64,000 bases of DNA from Pseudochelatococcus sp050946405 (GTDB lineage: Bacteria > Pseudomonadota > Alphaproteobacteria > Rhizobiales > Beijerinckiaceae): NCBI RefSeq assembly GCF_050946405.1, contig NZ_JBMNUS010000002.1, positions 248,001 through 312,000 of the forward strand. The letters are read 5' to 3'. The position numbers were made by a program, and so were the translations under genes. Below are positions 1 to 10,103 of this stretch, in pieces. The number at the start of each line of letters is the position of its first letter. Within the stretch, counting starts at the first letter, position 1. The notes beneath the pieces are model-generated. The model was not told the DNA's origin and searched no databases. It saw only the letters and a list, made by a program, of their open reading frames with translations.

Positions 1-57
1 CGATTCCCGTTTTGCGGAATCCGGCGACGAGGCGGTGCGCCGCGACAGGAGACGATC

Positions 58-1919
<1,862 letters not shown>

Positions 1920-1923
<4 letters not shown>

Positions 1924-2414
1924 GCGGTGCGCCCGTGTTGCGGCTGGCGCTCTACCAGCCGGATATTCCGCAGAACGCCGGCACGATGCTGCGGCTGTGC
2001 GCCTGCCTCGGCGTGGCGGCGGAGATCATCGAGCCGGCGGGCTTTCCCGTCTCGGACCGCGCGTTTCGCCGCGCCGGCATGGATTATCTGGACGAGGTGG
2101 CCATCGGCCGCCACGATTCCTGGCGACGCTTCGAGGAATGGCGCGCGGCGGCGGGCGGCCGCCTCGTGCTGGCGACGACGCGCGCCAGCGTGCCCTACAC
2201 GGCGTTCGTGTTCCGGCCCGGCGATATCGTCATGGTGGGGCGGGAATCGGCGGGGGTGCCGGCGGAAGTGCATGCCGCCGCCGATGCGCGCGTCGTCGTG
2301 CCGATCCGTCCCGGCCTGCGTTCCGTCAACGTGGCGGTGAGCGCCGCCATGCTGCTCGGCGAGGCGCTGCGGCAACTGGGCGGCTTCCCGGCCGGGCAGG
2401 CCGCGGACGGATGA
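1920..2414 (+). CDS. trmL: tRNA (cytidine(34)-2'-O)-methyltransferase
   Basis: SPOUT-family enzyme that methylates the 2'-O of the wobble nucleotide of tRNA-Leu isoacceptors. The product is 164 residues, close to the family's usual 150-160. Family motifs are visible: YQPDIPQNAGTMLR near residue 12, GDIVMVGRESAGVP in the second half, and the C-terminal knot region RPGLRSVNVAVSAAMLL. The ATG at 1920 overlaps the TGA of the ABC transporter. A longer in-frame extension back to 1848 exists but lies inside that gene and adds no conserved sequence, so it was rejected. Pairing with an ABC exporter upstream is probably only transcriptional. Confidence 0.93.
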
Positions 2415-2518
2415 ATTTGCTGCTCACAAATACGTTCGCACGCGTGCGCGGGCGAGCGGAGCGTGCTAACCTTGGTTGATGGACGGATGCGTAAAGCGGT
2501 AGAACGAGGATCACGCCG

Positions 2519-4981
2519 GTGAGCGGCCCCTCAGGGCAAGAAATGAAGGTGCGTCAGGCCGGCGAGCGGCTGGAGCGCGCCGTGCGGGGCACGCGCCGGG
2601 CGCTGTTCTGGGAGCGCGTCTGGCCGCGCCTGTGGTGGCCGCTGGGTGTCGCGGGCGCGTTCGTCGTCGTGTCGTGGCTGGGCTTATGGTCGTTGCTGCC
2701 CGCGAGCGGGCGCATGGCCGGCACGATCGTTTTCGCGCTGGCGTTCATCGTCGCCACGATTCCCGCCCTTGCCGTGCGTTATCCGTCGCGGCGCGCGGCG
2801 CTGCGGGTGCTCGACCGCGATGCCGATGCCGCAGGGCCGGCGAGTCTGGCCGATCCCGCGAGCGCGCTGTCCGACGCGCAGGCGCTCGGTGCGCACGATC
2901 CCGCGAGCCGCGCCCTGTGGGCGCTGCACCAGCGCCGGGCGGCGGAAGCGGTGGCGCGGCTGCGCGCGCGGCTGCCGCGCCCGCTGACGGCGGAATACGA
3001 TCATTTCGGCCTGCGCGGGGCGCTGGTCGTGGCGCTGGTGGCGGCGGCCTTCATCGCGGGGCCCGAACGGGGCCGGCGGCTGGCGCTGGCCTTCGACTGG
3101 CGCGGGCAGGCGGCGGCCGACGGCGCCGCCGCGCGCGTCGACGGGTGGATCGACCCGCCCGCCTATACGCGCCTGCCGCCCGTCATGCTCGATCTCACGC
3201 GCGTGGGGACGCGGGAGGTTTCGGCGCCCGCCGGCAGCGTGCTGGTGCTGCGCTCGGCCGGCGGCGCGATGCGGGACGTGGCCGTCTCCGGCGGCCTTGC
3301 CGCCCGGCCCGCGGCGCAGCCGGCGGGCGAGGGCATCAGCGAGAGCCGCTATACCGTGGAAGGGCCGGGCGCTGTGGCGCGCGACACCGGCGCGGGACAG
3401 GCGGTGCTGACGATCGCCGCCATACCGGACAAGCCGCCCGTCATCGCCTTCGCCGCGCCGCCGGAGGCTTCCCGGCGCGGCGGGCTCACCATCGCTTTCC
3501 GCGCGGGCGACGATCACGGCGTGGTTTCCGCGCAAGGCGCGGTATCGCTGCCGGGCGAGGATGCCGAGCAGGCGCTGGTGCCGCCGCCCGTCATCGCGCT
3601 GCCGCTGCCGCGCGCGGGCGAGGCGGAGCAGGAGTTGCGCACCACCGCCGATCTGGCGGCGCATCCGTGGGCCGGGGCGACGGTTCTGCTGACGCTCGTG
3701 GCGCGGGACGGCGGCGGGCAGGAGGGGCGCAGCGAGGCGCTGGAGGTGAAGCTGCCGCAGCGCGCCTTCGCCAACCCGCTGGCGAAGGCGCTCGTGGAGC
3801 AGCGGCGCAATCTCGTCTTTCGGCCGCACGACTGGCGCGATGTGCGGCTGGCGCTGCGCGCGCTGGCGATCGCGCCGGATGTCTTCACGCCCGAAAGCGG
3901 CGTCTATCTCGGGCTGGTGACGGCGGATCGCATGCTGACCGGCGCGGAGAGCGGCGTGGATCTCGTCGCGGTGGCGGATTTTCTGTGGAATATGGCGCTC
4001 CGGATCGAGGACGGCGACGCCGCGGATACGGAACGCGCCCTGCGCGCCGCTCAACGGGCGTTGCAGGAGGCGATCGACCGCAATGCCTCGGCGGACGAAA
4101 TCGCCCGTCTCTCACAGGCGCTGCGCGAGGCGATGAACCGGCATCTGGCCGAAATGGCGCGTAATCAGGCCCGTAATCGCGATCAGGCGCAGGCGCGCGA
4201 CGGCGCGCAGGGCCGGACGGTGACGCCGGAAGAACTCTCCGCCATGATCGACCGCATGGAGCGCATGGCGCGCGAAGGCGACATGGCCGGGGCTGAAAGG
4301 CTGTTGCAGCAGCTCAACGACATCCTCAACAACATGCGGATGGCGCAGGGCGCCCCCTCGGCCGGGGCGCAGGCCGGCGAGGCGGGGCGGGCGCTGCGCT
4401 CGCTCGACGACATGATCCGCAACCAGCAGCGCCTGCGTGACGACACCTACCGGCAGAACGGCGAGGCGTCGGAAGGCGGCGGCGAGGCGGAAGGGACCGG
4501 CGAGGGCGATCTCGCCGGCCGTCAGCAGGCGTTGCGCGACCGGCTGGAACGTCTGCAACGCGGCCTCGCGGGGCAGGGGCTGGAAGCGGAGCCGGGTCTC
4601 GGCGCGGCCGGACGCGCCATGCGCGATGCGCAGGAGCGTCTGGCGGAAGGCGACGGCGAGGGCGCGGTGGATGCGCAGGGCCGCGCGCTGGAGGCGCTGC
4701 TGAACGGCGCGCAGGGGCTCGCGCGGCAGATGAGGCAGGCGCAACAGGGCGAGGGCGGCGAGCCGGGGGCGCGGCAACCGGGCGGGAACGAGCAGGACCC
4801 GCTCGGCCGCGCGACCGGACAGCGCCGCTGGTCGGACGGCGATACGCGCGTGCCCGGCGCCGACGAATCGGCCATCGTGCGTGCGCGCCGCATTCTGGAG
4901 GAACTGCGCCGGCGGCTGGGCGACCCCGCGCGCCCCGCGCCGGAGCGTGATTATCTGGAGCGTCTGCTGCGCCGCGAGTAG
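2519..4981 (+). CDS. TIGR02302 / DUF4175-type membrane-anchored protein
   Basis: Large alphaproteobacterial protein of unknown function, 820 residues. Two hydrophobic segments lie near residues 40-85 and a third near 165-180. A long extramembrane part follows, with Pro/Ala-rich sequence and then a Gln/Arg/Glu/Gly-rich, strongly helical low-complexity region from about 500 to the end. This matches the TIGR02302 description of roughly 850-residue proteins with N-terminal membrane helices and a low-complexity C-terminus. The start is a GTG at 2519 preceded by GAGGA at good spacing; an in-frame ATG at 2543 is the alternative. The stop codon TAG is continuous with a degenerate palindromic repeat. 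Confidence 0.85.
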   Translation: MSGPSGQEMKVRQAGERLERAVRGTRRALFWERVWPRLWWPLGVAGAFVVVSWLGLWSLLPASGRMAGTIVFALAFIVATIPALAVRYPSRRAALRVLDRDADAAGPASLADPASALSDAQALGAHDPASRALWALHQRRAAEAVARLRARLPRPLTAEYDHFGLRGALVVALVAAAFIAGPERGRRLALAFDWRGQAAADGAAARVDGWIDPPAYTRLPPVMLDLTRVGTREVSAPAGSVLVLRSAGGAMRDVAVSGGLAARPAAQPAGEGISESRYTVEGPGAVARDTGAGQAVLTIAAIPDKPPVIAFAAPPEASRRGGLTIAFRAGDDHGVVSAQGAVSLPGEDAEQALVPPPVIALPLPRAGEAEQELRTTADLAAHPWAGATVLLTLVARDGGGQEGRSEALEVKLPQRAFANPLAKALVEQRRNLVFRPHDWRDVRLALRALAIAPDVFTPESGVYLGLVTADRMLTGAESGVDLVAVADFLWNMALRIEDGDAADTERALRAAQRALQEAIDRNASADEIARLSQALREAMNRHLAEMARNQARNRDQAQARDGAQGRTVTPEELSAMIDRMERMAREGDMAGAERLLQQLNDILNNMRMAQGAPSAGAQAGEAGRALRSLDDMIRNQQRLRDDTYRQNGEASEGGGEAEGTGEGDLAGRQQALRDRLERLQRGLAGQGLEAEPGLGAAGRAMRDAQERLAEGDGEGAVDAQGRALEALLNGAQGLARQMRQAQQGEGGEPGARQPGGNEQDPLGRATGQRRWSDGDTRVPGADESAIVRARRILEELRRRLGDPARPAPERDYLERLLRRE

Positions 4982-5017
4982 AGCGTCTTTCGATGTCGCA
5001 ATGTCTGAAAATGCTCT
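4979..5017 (+). repeat. Degenerate module-A palindromic repeat at a stop codon
   Basis: Starts with the TAG of the preceding gene and reads AGAGC...GCTCT, with an interior resembling the module-A repeats at 5295, 9947, 16501, 28045 and 48689. The arms pair imperfectly, so this is a decayed copy or a chance resemblance. Confidence 0.4.
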
Positions 5018-5102
5018 GCAAGTCATTGGTTTCGAGCGATTTCCGTCGATTGAATGACGCCACTTGATCGATGGGCGCTCTGGTTGCGGTGGAGGCAGGC
5101 GA

Positions 5103-5294
5103 ATGGGCTCTCTCGGCTATATCCTTGTGTCGGTCATGGTGGGGGCCGTTGCCGTCGTGCTCGTGCTCGGCCTGATCAACCTGATGCGCGGCGGCAGTCC
5201 CGAGCGCTCGCAACGGCTGATGCAGTTGCGCGTGCTGTTCCAGTTCGCGGCCGTCGTCGTGGTGCTGCTCGTGCTGCTGATCGCATCGCGCTGA
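5103..5294 (+). CDS. Twin-transmembrane-helix small protein (HIG1-like)
   Basis: A 63-residue protein made of two hydrophobic helices (about residues 5-27 and 42-60) joined by a basic loop, RGGSPERSQRLMQLRVLFQF. This is the layout of bacterial HIG1-domain proteins, whose mitochondrial relatives associate with respiratory complexes; the bacterial role is not settled. The ATG at 5103 is preceded by GGAGG; an upstream in-frame ATG at 5064 lacks a site. In many Hyphomicrobiales this small gene lies just before a cobalamin adenosyltransferase gene, as it does here. Its TGA stop is contiguous with a palindromic repeat. Confidence 0.82.
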   Translation: MGSLGYILVSVMVGAVAVVLVLGLINLMRGGSPERSQRLMQLRVLFQFAAVVVVLLVLLIASR

Positions 5295-5396
5295 AGCATT
5301 TCGGCATTTCGCTGAAACGTCGAAATGCTCAGGCTTCCGACTATGCGCGTTTTCTTCACGCAAACCGGTATCCCCTTTGCCTGAAAACGCTTTAAT
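5292..5396 (+). repeat. RIME-like mosaic repeat, modules A then B
   Basis: Begins at the TGA of the upstream gene. Module A spans 5295-5329 with arms AGCATTTCG and CGAAATGCT. Module B spans 5347-5390 with outer arms GCGTTTTC and GAAAACGC and inner arms GCAAA and TTTGC. The same two modules recur at 9881, 16500, 27942 and 48583 in either order. Confidence 0.8.
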
Positions 5397-5427
5397 GTCC
5401 TTCCGGTCGTAACGGTGGTGTCCGATC

Positions 5428-6000
5428 ATGGTTCGTCTCAATCGCATCTACACCCGCACCGGCGACGACGGCACCACGGGCCTCACCGGTGGCGGGCGGC
5501 GTTTCAAGCACGATCTGCGCGTCGAGGCGATGGGGGTCGTCGACGAGACGAACGCGGCGATCGGCCTGGCGCGGCTTCATACCGACGGCGAGATCGACGC
5601 GGTGCTGGCGCGCGCGCAGAACGACCTGTTCGATCTCGGCGCGGACCTGTCGACCCCGGCAGGCCCGGAACCGTTGCCGTTCGAGCCGCTGCGGATCGTG
5701 AATGCGCAGGTGGAGCGGCTCGAACGGGAAATCGATGCGTTCAACGCCGCGCTCCCGCCGCTGCGCTCCTTCGTGCTGCCGGGCGGTTTGCCCGCGGCGG
5801 CGGCGCTGCATCTGGCGCGCACTGTCTGTCGCCGGGCGGAGCGGGTGGCGGTCGCGCTCTCGGCGCAAGAACCGGGGCAGGTGTCGCCGGCGGTCGTGCG
5901 CTATCTCAACCGGCTGTCCGACCTGCTCTTCGTGCTCGGACGCGCCGCGAACGGCAACGGCGCGCAGGATGTCCTGTGGCGTCCGGGCGCGAACCGCTGA
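5428..6000 (+). CDS. Corrinoid ATP adenosyltransferase, PduO type
   Basis: Transfers the adenosyl group of ATP to cob(I)alamin to form adenosylcobalamin, in the cytoplasm. The product is 190 residues, normal for the family. The N-terminal ATP-binding signature TRTGDDGTTGLTGG is at residues 9-22. The conserved helix with RTVCRRAERV and the C-terminal YLNRLSDLLFVLGR are present; these form the trimer active site in PduO-type enzymes. The ATG at 5428 has only a weak upstream site. The gene sits between a twin-TM protein and etfBA with ordinary spacing and no obvious cobalamin riboswitch upstream. Confidence 0.92.
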   Translation: MVRLNRIYTRTGDDGTTGLTGGGRRFKHDLRVEAMGVVDETNAAIGLARLHTDGEIDAVLARAQNDLFDLGADLSTPAGPEPLPFEPLRIVNAQVERLEREIDAFNAALPPLRSFVLPGGLPAAAALHLARTVCRRAERVAVALSAQEPGQVSPAVVRYLNRLSDLLFVLGRAANGNGAQDVLWRPGANR

Positions 6001-6226
6001 CGGCCGCAGATCACGATTGACAACCGCAAATCCGCATCGCTACGTTGCGGTGCCGAACAAACGGCCGTTTGGGAACGTGAAGGCGTCGGCGGCCAGACTC
6101 GTGAGCAAATGGAAGGGCAGCCGGAGATTTATTCTATTGCGTTCGCTGGTGGAATACGATCAGTTCACGAGGTGAGGTCAGGGTTTACCTGAGATAAATT
6201 CCAATAAAGCCCGATGGAGGTTGTCA

Positions 6227-6973
6227 ATGAAATTGCTGGTGCCCGTCAAGCGGGTGGTCGACTACAACGTCAAGATTCGGGTCAAGCCCGACGGTTCCGG
6301 TGTTGACCTTGCCAATGTCAAGCAGTCGATGAATCCGTTCGACGAAATTGCCGTCGAAGAGGCGTTGCGTCTCAAGGAGGCGGGCAAGGCGACCGAGGTG
6401 GTGCTGGTGTCGATCGGCCCGGCGCAGGCGACCGAAACCATCCGCACCGGCCTTGCAATGGGCGCCGACCGTGGCATCCTCGTCAAGGTGGAGAGCCGGG
6501 TGGAGCCGCTGGCGGTCGCCAAGGTGCTGGCGAAGGTCGTGGAGCAGGAAAAGCCCGATCTGGTCATTCTCGGCAAGCAGGCCATCGACGACGATTCCAA
6601 CCAGACGGGGCAGATCCTGGCGGCGCTGCTCGGCTGGGGTCAGGGCACTTTCGCATCGAAGGTGGAGATCGGCGACGGCGCTGTCGACGTGACGCGCGAG
6701 GTCGACGGCGGTCTCCAGACGGTTTCGCTCCGGCTTCCCGCCATCGTCACCACCGACCTGCGTCTCAATGAGCCGCGCTACGCCTCGCTGCCCAACATCA
6801 TGAAGGCGAAGAAGAAGCCCATCGCCGAAACCACGCCGGAGGCGCTGGGCGTCGACGTGTCGCCGCGCCTCAAGGTGCTGAACACCGCCGAGCCGGCGAA
6901 GCGGCAGGCCGGCGTCAAGGTGGCGGACGCGGCGGAACTGGTGTCGAAGCTCAAGGAAGCGGGAGTACTCTGA
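6227..6973 (+). CDS. etfB: Electron transfer flavoprotein, beta subunit
   Basis: Beta subunit of the soluble FAD/AMP heterodimer that carries electrons from acyl-CoA and other dehydrogenases to ETF-ubiquinone oxidoreductase. The product is 248 residues, typical length. The N-terminus MKLLVPVKRVVDYNVKIR and the segment ILGKQAIDDDSNQTGQ near residue 115 are characteristic. The start is the ATG at 6227, six bases after GGAGG; a TTG at 6221 abuts the ribosome site and cannot be used. The etfA gene follows after two bases. The 226-base upstream gap holds the probable promoter but no operator I can defend. Confidence 0.96.
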   Translation: MKLLVPVKRVVDYNVKIRVKPDGSGVDLANVKQSMNPFDEIAVEEALRLKEAGKATEVVLVSIGPAQATETIRTGLAMGADRGILVKVESRVEPLAVAKVLAKVVEQEKPDLVILGKQAIDDDSNQTGQILAALLGWGQGTFASKVEIGDGAVDVTREVDGGLQTVSLRLPAIVTTDLRLNEPRYASLPNIMKAKKKPIAETTPEALGVDVSPRLKVLNTAEPAKRQAGVKVADAAELVSKLKEAGVL

Positions 6974-6975
6974 TC

Positions 6976-7908
6976 ATGACGACCTTGCTCATTGCCGATC
7001 ACGACAATACGGCTCTCAAGGACGGCACGGCCAAGGCGCTGACCGCGGCACGCGAGTTGGGCGAACCGGTGCACGTTCTCGTCGCGGGCGAGGGCGCGCG
7101 CGCCGCCGCCGACGCCGCCGCGAAGCTCGAAGGCGTGGAAAAGGTACTGCTGGCGGAAGGCGCGGTCTATGCGCACGGGCTGGCCGAGCCGCTGGCGGCG
7201 CTGGTCGCCGGCCTCGCGGGCGGCTACCGCTCGATCGTGGCGCCCGCTTCCTCGCATGGCAAGAACGTGCTGCCGCGCGTCTCCGCGCTGCTCGACGCCG
7301 CGCAGGTGTCCGACGTCACCAAGGTGGTGTCCGCCGATACGTTCGAGCATCCGATCTACGCCGGCAACGCCATCGAGACCGTGCAGACCACGGATGCGAA
7401 GCAGGTGCTGACCGTGCGCACGGCGGCTTTCAAGGCGACGGGCGAGGGCGGCTCCGCATCCGTCGAGACGGTGGAGGCCGCGGCCGATCCGGCGCTGTCG
7501 TCGTTCAAGGGCGAAGAGGTGGCGAAGTCCGAGCGGCCGGAGCTGACGGCGGCGAAGATCATCGTCTCGGGCGGCCGCGCGCTCGGTTCCGCCGAGAAGT
7601 TCAACGAGGTGATTCCGCCGCTGGCCGACAAGCTGGGCGCCGCCATCGGCGCGAGCCGCGCGGCCGTGGACGCGGGCTATGCCCCCAACGACCTTCAGGT
7701 CGGCCAGACGGGCAAGGTCGTCGCGCCGGATCTCTACATCGCGCTCGGCATCTCCGGCGCCATTCAGCATCTTGCCGGCATGAAGGACTCCAAGGTCATC
7801 GTCGCCGTCAACAAGGATGAGGAAGCGCCGATTTTCCAGGTGGCGGACTACGGCATCGTGGGCGATCTGTTCAAGGTCGTGCCCGAGCTGGAGAAGGCGC
7901 TGGGATAA
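6976..7908 (+). CDS. etfA: Electron transfer flavoprotein, alpha subunit
   Basis: FAD-binding alpha subunit of ETF, 310 residues. The N-terminal domain (about residues 1-190) pairs with EtfB. The C-terminal FAD domain carries SGGRALGSAEKF, then GQTGKVVAPDLYIALGISG and AVNKDEEAPIF, the usual flavin-contacting stretch. The ATG is two bases after the etfB stop, so translation is probably coupled. A strong hairpin follows 35 bases after the stop. With the 3-hydroxybutyryl-CoA dehydrogenase next door, the context is fatty-acid or polyhydroxybutyrate-linked acyl-CoA oxidation. Confidence 0.96.
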   Translation: MTTLLIADHDNTALKDGTAKALTAARELGEPVHVLVAGEGARAAADAAAKLEGVEKVLLAEGAVYAHGLAEPLAALVAGLAGGYRSIVAPASSHGKNVLPRVSALLDAAQVSDVTKVVSADTFEHPIYAGNAIETVQTTDAKQVLTVRTAAFKATGEGGSASVETVEAAADPALSSFKGEEVAKSERPELTAAKIIVSGGRALGSAEKFNEVIPPLADKLGAAIGASRAAVDAGYAPNDLQVGQTGKVVAPDLYIALGISGAIQHLAGMKDSKVIVAVNKDEEAPIFQVADYGIVGDLFKVVPELEKALG

Positions 7909-7942
7909 GCGTTCCAGGCCGAATTGCCGCGTGCCGGGGCAT

Positions 7943-7971
7943 CTTCGGGCGGACGATCCGTCCGCCTGAAG
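7943..7971 (+). terminator. Hairpin after etfA
   Basis: Thirteen-pair stem, CTTCGGGCGGACG against CGTCCGCCTGAAG with one G-T pair, and a three-base loop. No clear T-run follows, so it may be an intrinsic terminator of weak type or a 3'-end stabiliser for the etfBA message. Confidence 0.55.
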
Positions 7972-8098
7972 AAAATACGTCAAAATAGGTCTGTAAGGTG
8001 TCGCCGAATCCGGGACGGGATGGGGCGCCACCCCGCGTCAGAACCGGTCACCAACGCATTCATCGAACCATTCAGCAACAACGCAACGGACGGGCAAC

Positions 8099-8980
8099 AT
8101 GTCGATCGAGATTCGCAAGGTGGGCGTCATCGGGGCCGGGCAGATGGGCGGCGGCATCGCGCAGGTTTGCGCCGCTTCCGGTTATGAGGTCGCGCTCAAC
8201 GATATCAGCGAGGAGCGCATCAACGCCGGCCTCGCCACCATCAACGGCAACCTGTCCCGGCAGGTGACGAAGGGGCATCTGACGGAGGACGAGAAGGCCG
8301 CCGTGCTCTCGCGCATCGCCCCCGCCCTCAGCTACGAGCATTTCGGCGACAGCGACATCGTGATCGAGGCCGCCGTCGAGAGCGAGGACATCAAGCGCAA
8401 GATCTTCCAGGCCCTGTGCCCCGCGCTGAAGCCCTCCGCCCTGATCGGCACCAACACGTCCTCGATCTCGGTGACGCGCCTGGCCTCCACCACCGACCGG
8501 CCGGAGCAGTTCATCGGCATCCACTTCATGAACCCGGTGCCGGTGATGCAGCTCGTCGAGGTTATCCGCGGCATTGCCACCGCGGAGGAGACCTATGAGG
8601 CGACGCGTGTTCTTGTCGAAAGGCTCGGCAAGAGCCTGACGGTCGCCGAGGATTTTCCGGGCTTCATCGTCAACCGCATCCTGCTGCCGATGATCAACGA
8701 GGCGATCTACACGCTTTACGAGGGCGTCGGATCGGTCGAGTCCATCGATACCGCCATGCGCCTCGGCGCCAACCACCCGATGGGCCCGCTGCAACTGGCG
8801 GACTTCATCGGCCTCGACACCTGCCTGTCGATCATGCAGGTGCTGTATGAGGGGCTGGCGGATTCCAAGTATCGCCCCTGCCCGCTGCTCGTGAAGTACG
8901 TCGAGGCCGGCTGGCTCGGCCGCAAGACCCGCCGCGGCTTCTACGACTACCGTGGCGAGAAGCCGGTGCCGACGCGCTGA
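8099..8980 (+). CDS. hbd: 3-hydroxybutyryl-CoA dehydrogenase
   Basis: NAD(P)-dependent interconversion of 3-hydroxybutyryl-CoA and acetoacetyl-CoA. The product is 293 residues, normal for the short-chain type. The Rossmann motif GAGQMGGG is at residues 12-19. Likely active-site residues are Ser121/122 (NTSS), His142 (GIHFMNP), Glu154 and Asn192 (FIVNR). The C-terminal dimerisation domain ends in GRKTRRGFYDY. The gene has its own 190-base upstream region, so it may be transcribed separately from etfBA. Its TGA stop is part of the target duplication of the insertion sequence that follows; the coding sequence is intact. Confidence 0.95.
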   Translation: MSIEIRKVGVIGAGQMGGGIAQVCAASGYEVALNDISEERINAGLATINGNLSRQVTKGHLTEDEKAAVLSRIAPALSYEHFGDSDIVIEAAVESEDIKRKIFQALCPALKPSALIGTNTSSISVTRLASTTDRPEQFIGIHFMNPVPVMQLVEVIRGIATAEETYEATRVLVERLGKSLTVAEDFPGFIVNRILLPMINEAIYTLYEGVGSVESIDTAMRLGANHPMGPLQLADFIGLDTCLSIMQVLYEGLADSKYRPCPLLVKYVEAGWLGRKTRRGFYDYRGEKPVPTR

Positions 8981-9880
8981 GAGTCCGTTTGAAAACGCCT
9001 CAATGGGATATTCTTCGTAGAAGGAGGCTTCCCATTGAGATGTGTAGCATGGCCTCGGCGACATCGATGCGTGCCTCGTAGTCGCGAACGAGGCGTCGCC
9101 AACGGATCATCCAGCCGAAAGTGCGTTCAACGACCCATCGTCGCGGCAGCACCTTGAAGCCGTCCTGATTTTCGATGCGCTTGACGATCTGGATGACGAA
9201 GTCCTTCCAAGCGGCTTTATCCATCAGCTTGACCCTGTCATAGCCGCTGTCGGCGAAGAATTTCTTCAGCCACGGCCAGCGCTTACGGATCCCGTCGAGA
9301 ACCTGCTGCGCTCCGGCACTATCGGAGATGTCGGCAGACGTCAGGTTGACCATCAACAGGCGCCCGTCCGTATCGACAGCGATATGCCGTTTGCGACCGA
9401 CGATCTTCTTGCCGCCGTCAAAGCCGCGTTTGGCCCCGGCCGCCGGGGCTTTCACCGTCTGGCTGTCGAGAATACCAGCCGAAGGCGAGGCCTCGCGCCC
9501 GCTGCGTTCCCGGTCGATCATCAGGGCGATATCGTGGATCGTCCGAAACAGGAACTGGCGCACGAACCGGCGGAACCACCAATAGACGGTCTGCCACGCC
9601 GGAAAGTTGACCGGAAGCATACGCCAGCCACAGCCCGTGCGCACCAGATAGCGCACCGCATTCAAAACCTCGCGCAGATCAACACTTCGGTGCCGGCCAG
9701 TCCGGGCAGGCCTGGGCAGCAGCGGCTCCATTTGCAGCCACTCTTCGTCAGTCAGATCGGTTGGGTAACGGAGGGTCTTCTTCTCGATAGTGGCCATCCG
9801 GCCTCGGGTCTTCGCTGTCCACATGGATAGCTTGAATCACAAATCGGCAATGTTGACCACTACCGTTTTCAAACGGTCTC
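8981..9880 (-). mobile_element. IS5-family insertion sequence, IS1031-like, complete
   Basis: A 900-base element with 17-base terminal inverted repeats, GAGTCCGTTTGAAAACG at the left and its complement with one mismatch at the right (9864-9880). It is flanked by TGA at 8978-8980 and 9881-9883, a 3-base direct duplication of TNA form as known for the IS1031 group. It carries one transposase frame on the minus strand. The left TGA is also the stop codon of hbd, so insertion left that gene intact; the right flank is a palindromic repeat. Confidence 0.9.
9000..9797 (-). CDS. IS5/IS1031-type transposase
   Basis: DDE transposase in a single open frame, 265 residues from the ATG at 9797. The N-terminal region LTDEEWLQMEPLLP is typical of the DUF4096 helix-turn-helix part. 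The catalytic triad is complete: Asp in GILDSQTVKA (residue 111), Asp in FFADSGYDR (183) and Glu in RRWVVERTFGW (224), the last motif being the IS5-type C1 signature. A longer start at 9824 adds nine residues without a ribosome site; GAGG precedes the chosen ATG. Nothing suggests decay, so the element could be active. Confidence 0.92.
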   Translation of the reverse strand: MATIEKKTLRYPTDLTDEEWLQMEPLLPRPARTGRHRSVDLREVLNAVRYLVRTGCGWRMLPVNFPAWQTVYWWFRRFVRQFLFRTIHDIALMIDRERSGREASPSAGILDSQTVKAPAAGAKRGFDGGKKIVGRKRHIAVDTDGRLLMVNLTSADISDSAGAQQVLDGIRKRWPWLKKFFADSGYDRVKLMDKAAWKDFVIQIVKRIENQDGFKVLPRRWVVERTFGWMIRWRRLVRDYEARIDVAEAMLHISMGSLLLRRISH

Positions 9881-9985
9881 TGAGGCGTTTTCAAGCAAAC
9901 CGGATGCCGGTTTGCGTGAAGAAAACGCGTAAAATCAAAATCCTGAAGCATTTCGACGTTTCAACGAAATGTCGGAATGCTTCAG
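9881..9985 (-). repeat. RIME-like mosaic repeat, modules B then A
   Basis: Module B at 9885-9928 (GCGTTTTC ... GAAAACGC) and module A at 9947-9981 (AGCATTTCG ... CGGAATGCT), in the order opposite to the copy at 5292. Before the IS inserted, it would have begun immediately after the hbd stop codon. Confidence 0.8.
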
Positions 9986-10103
9986 GTGGCCGTGTTTATC
10001 CAGTCTTGATATTTGCCTTTGCTGCCCATCCCCGCGCCGGAGCCGGGCGCCACCGGGGCGGTATGCGAAGCGTATCGATATCCGGGGCGGCCTGCCGCGC
10101 CGT

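Noticed and set aside
2684..4054. Long minus-strand frame in the TIGR02302 gene
   Set aside because: Antisense of a low-complexity coding region; Arg-rich and without motifs.
6001..6226. Cobalamin riboswitch or other regulatory RNA near the adenosyltransferase
   Set aside because: No B12-box-like sequence or stable fold was visible in the gaps around 5391-5427 and 6001-6226.
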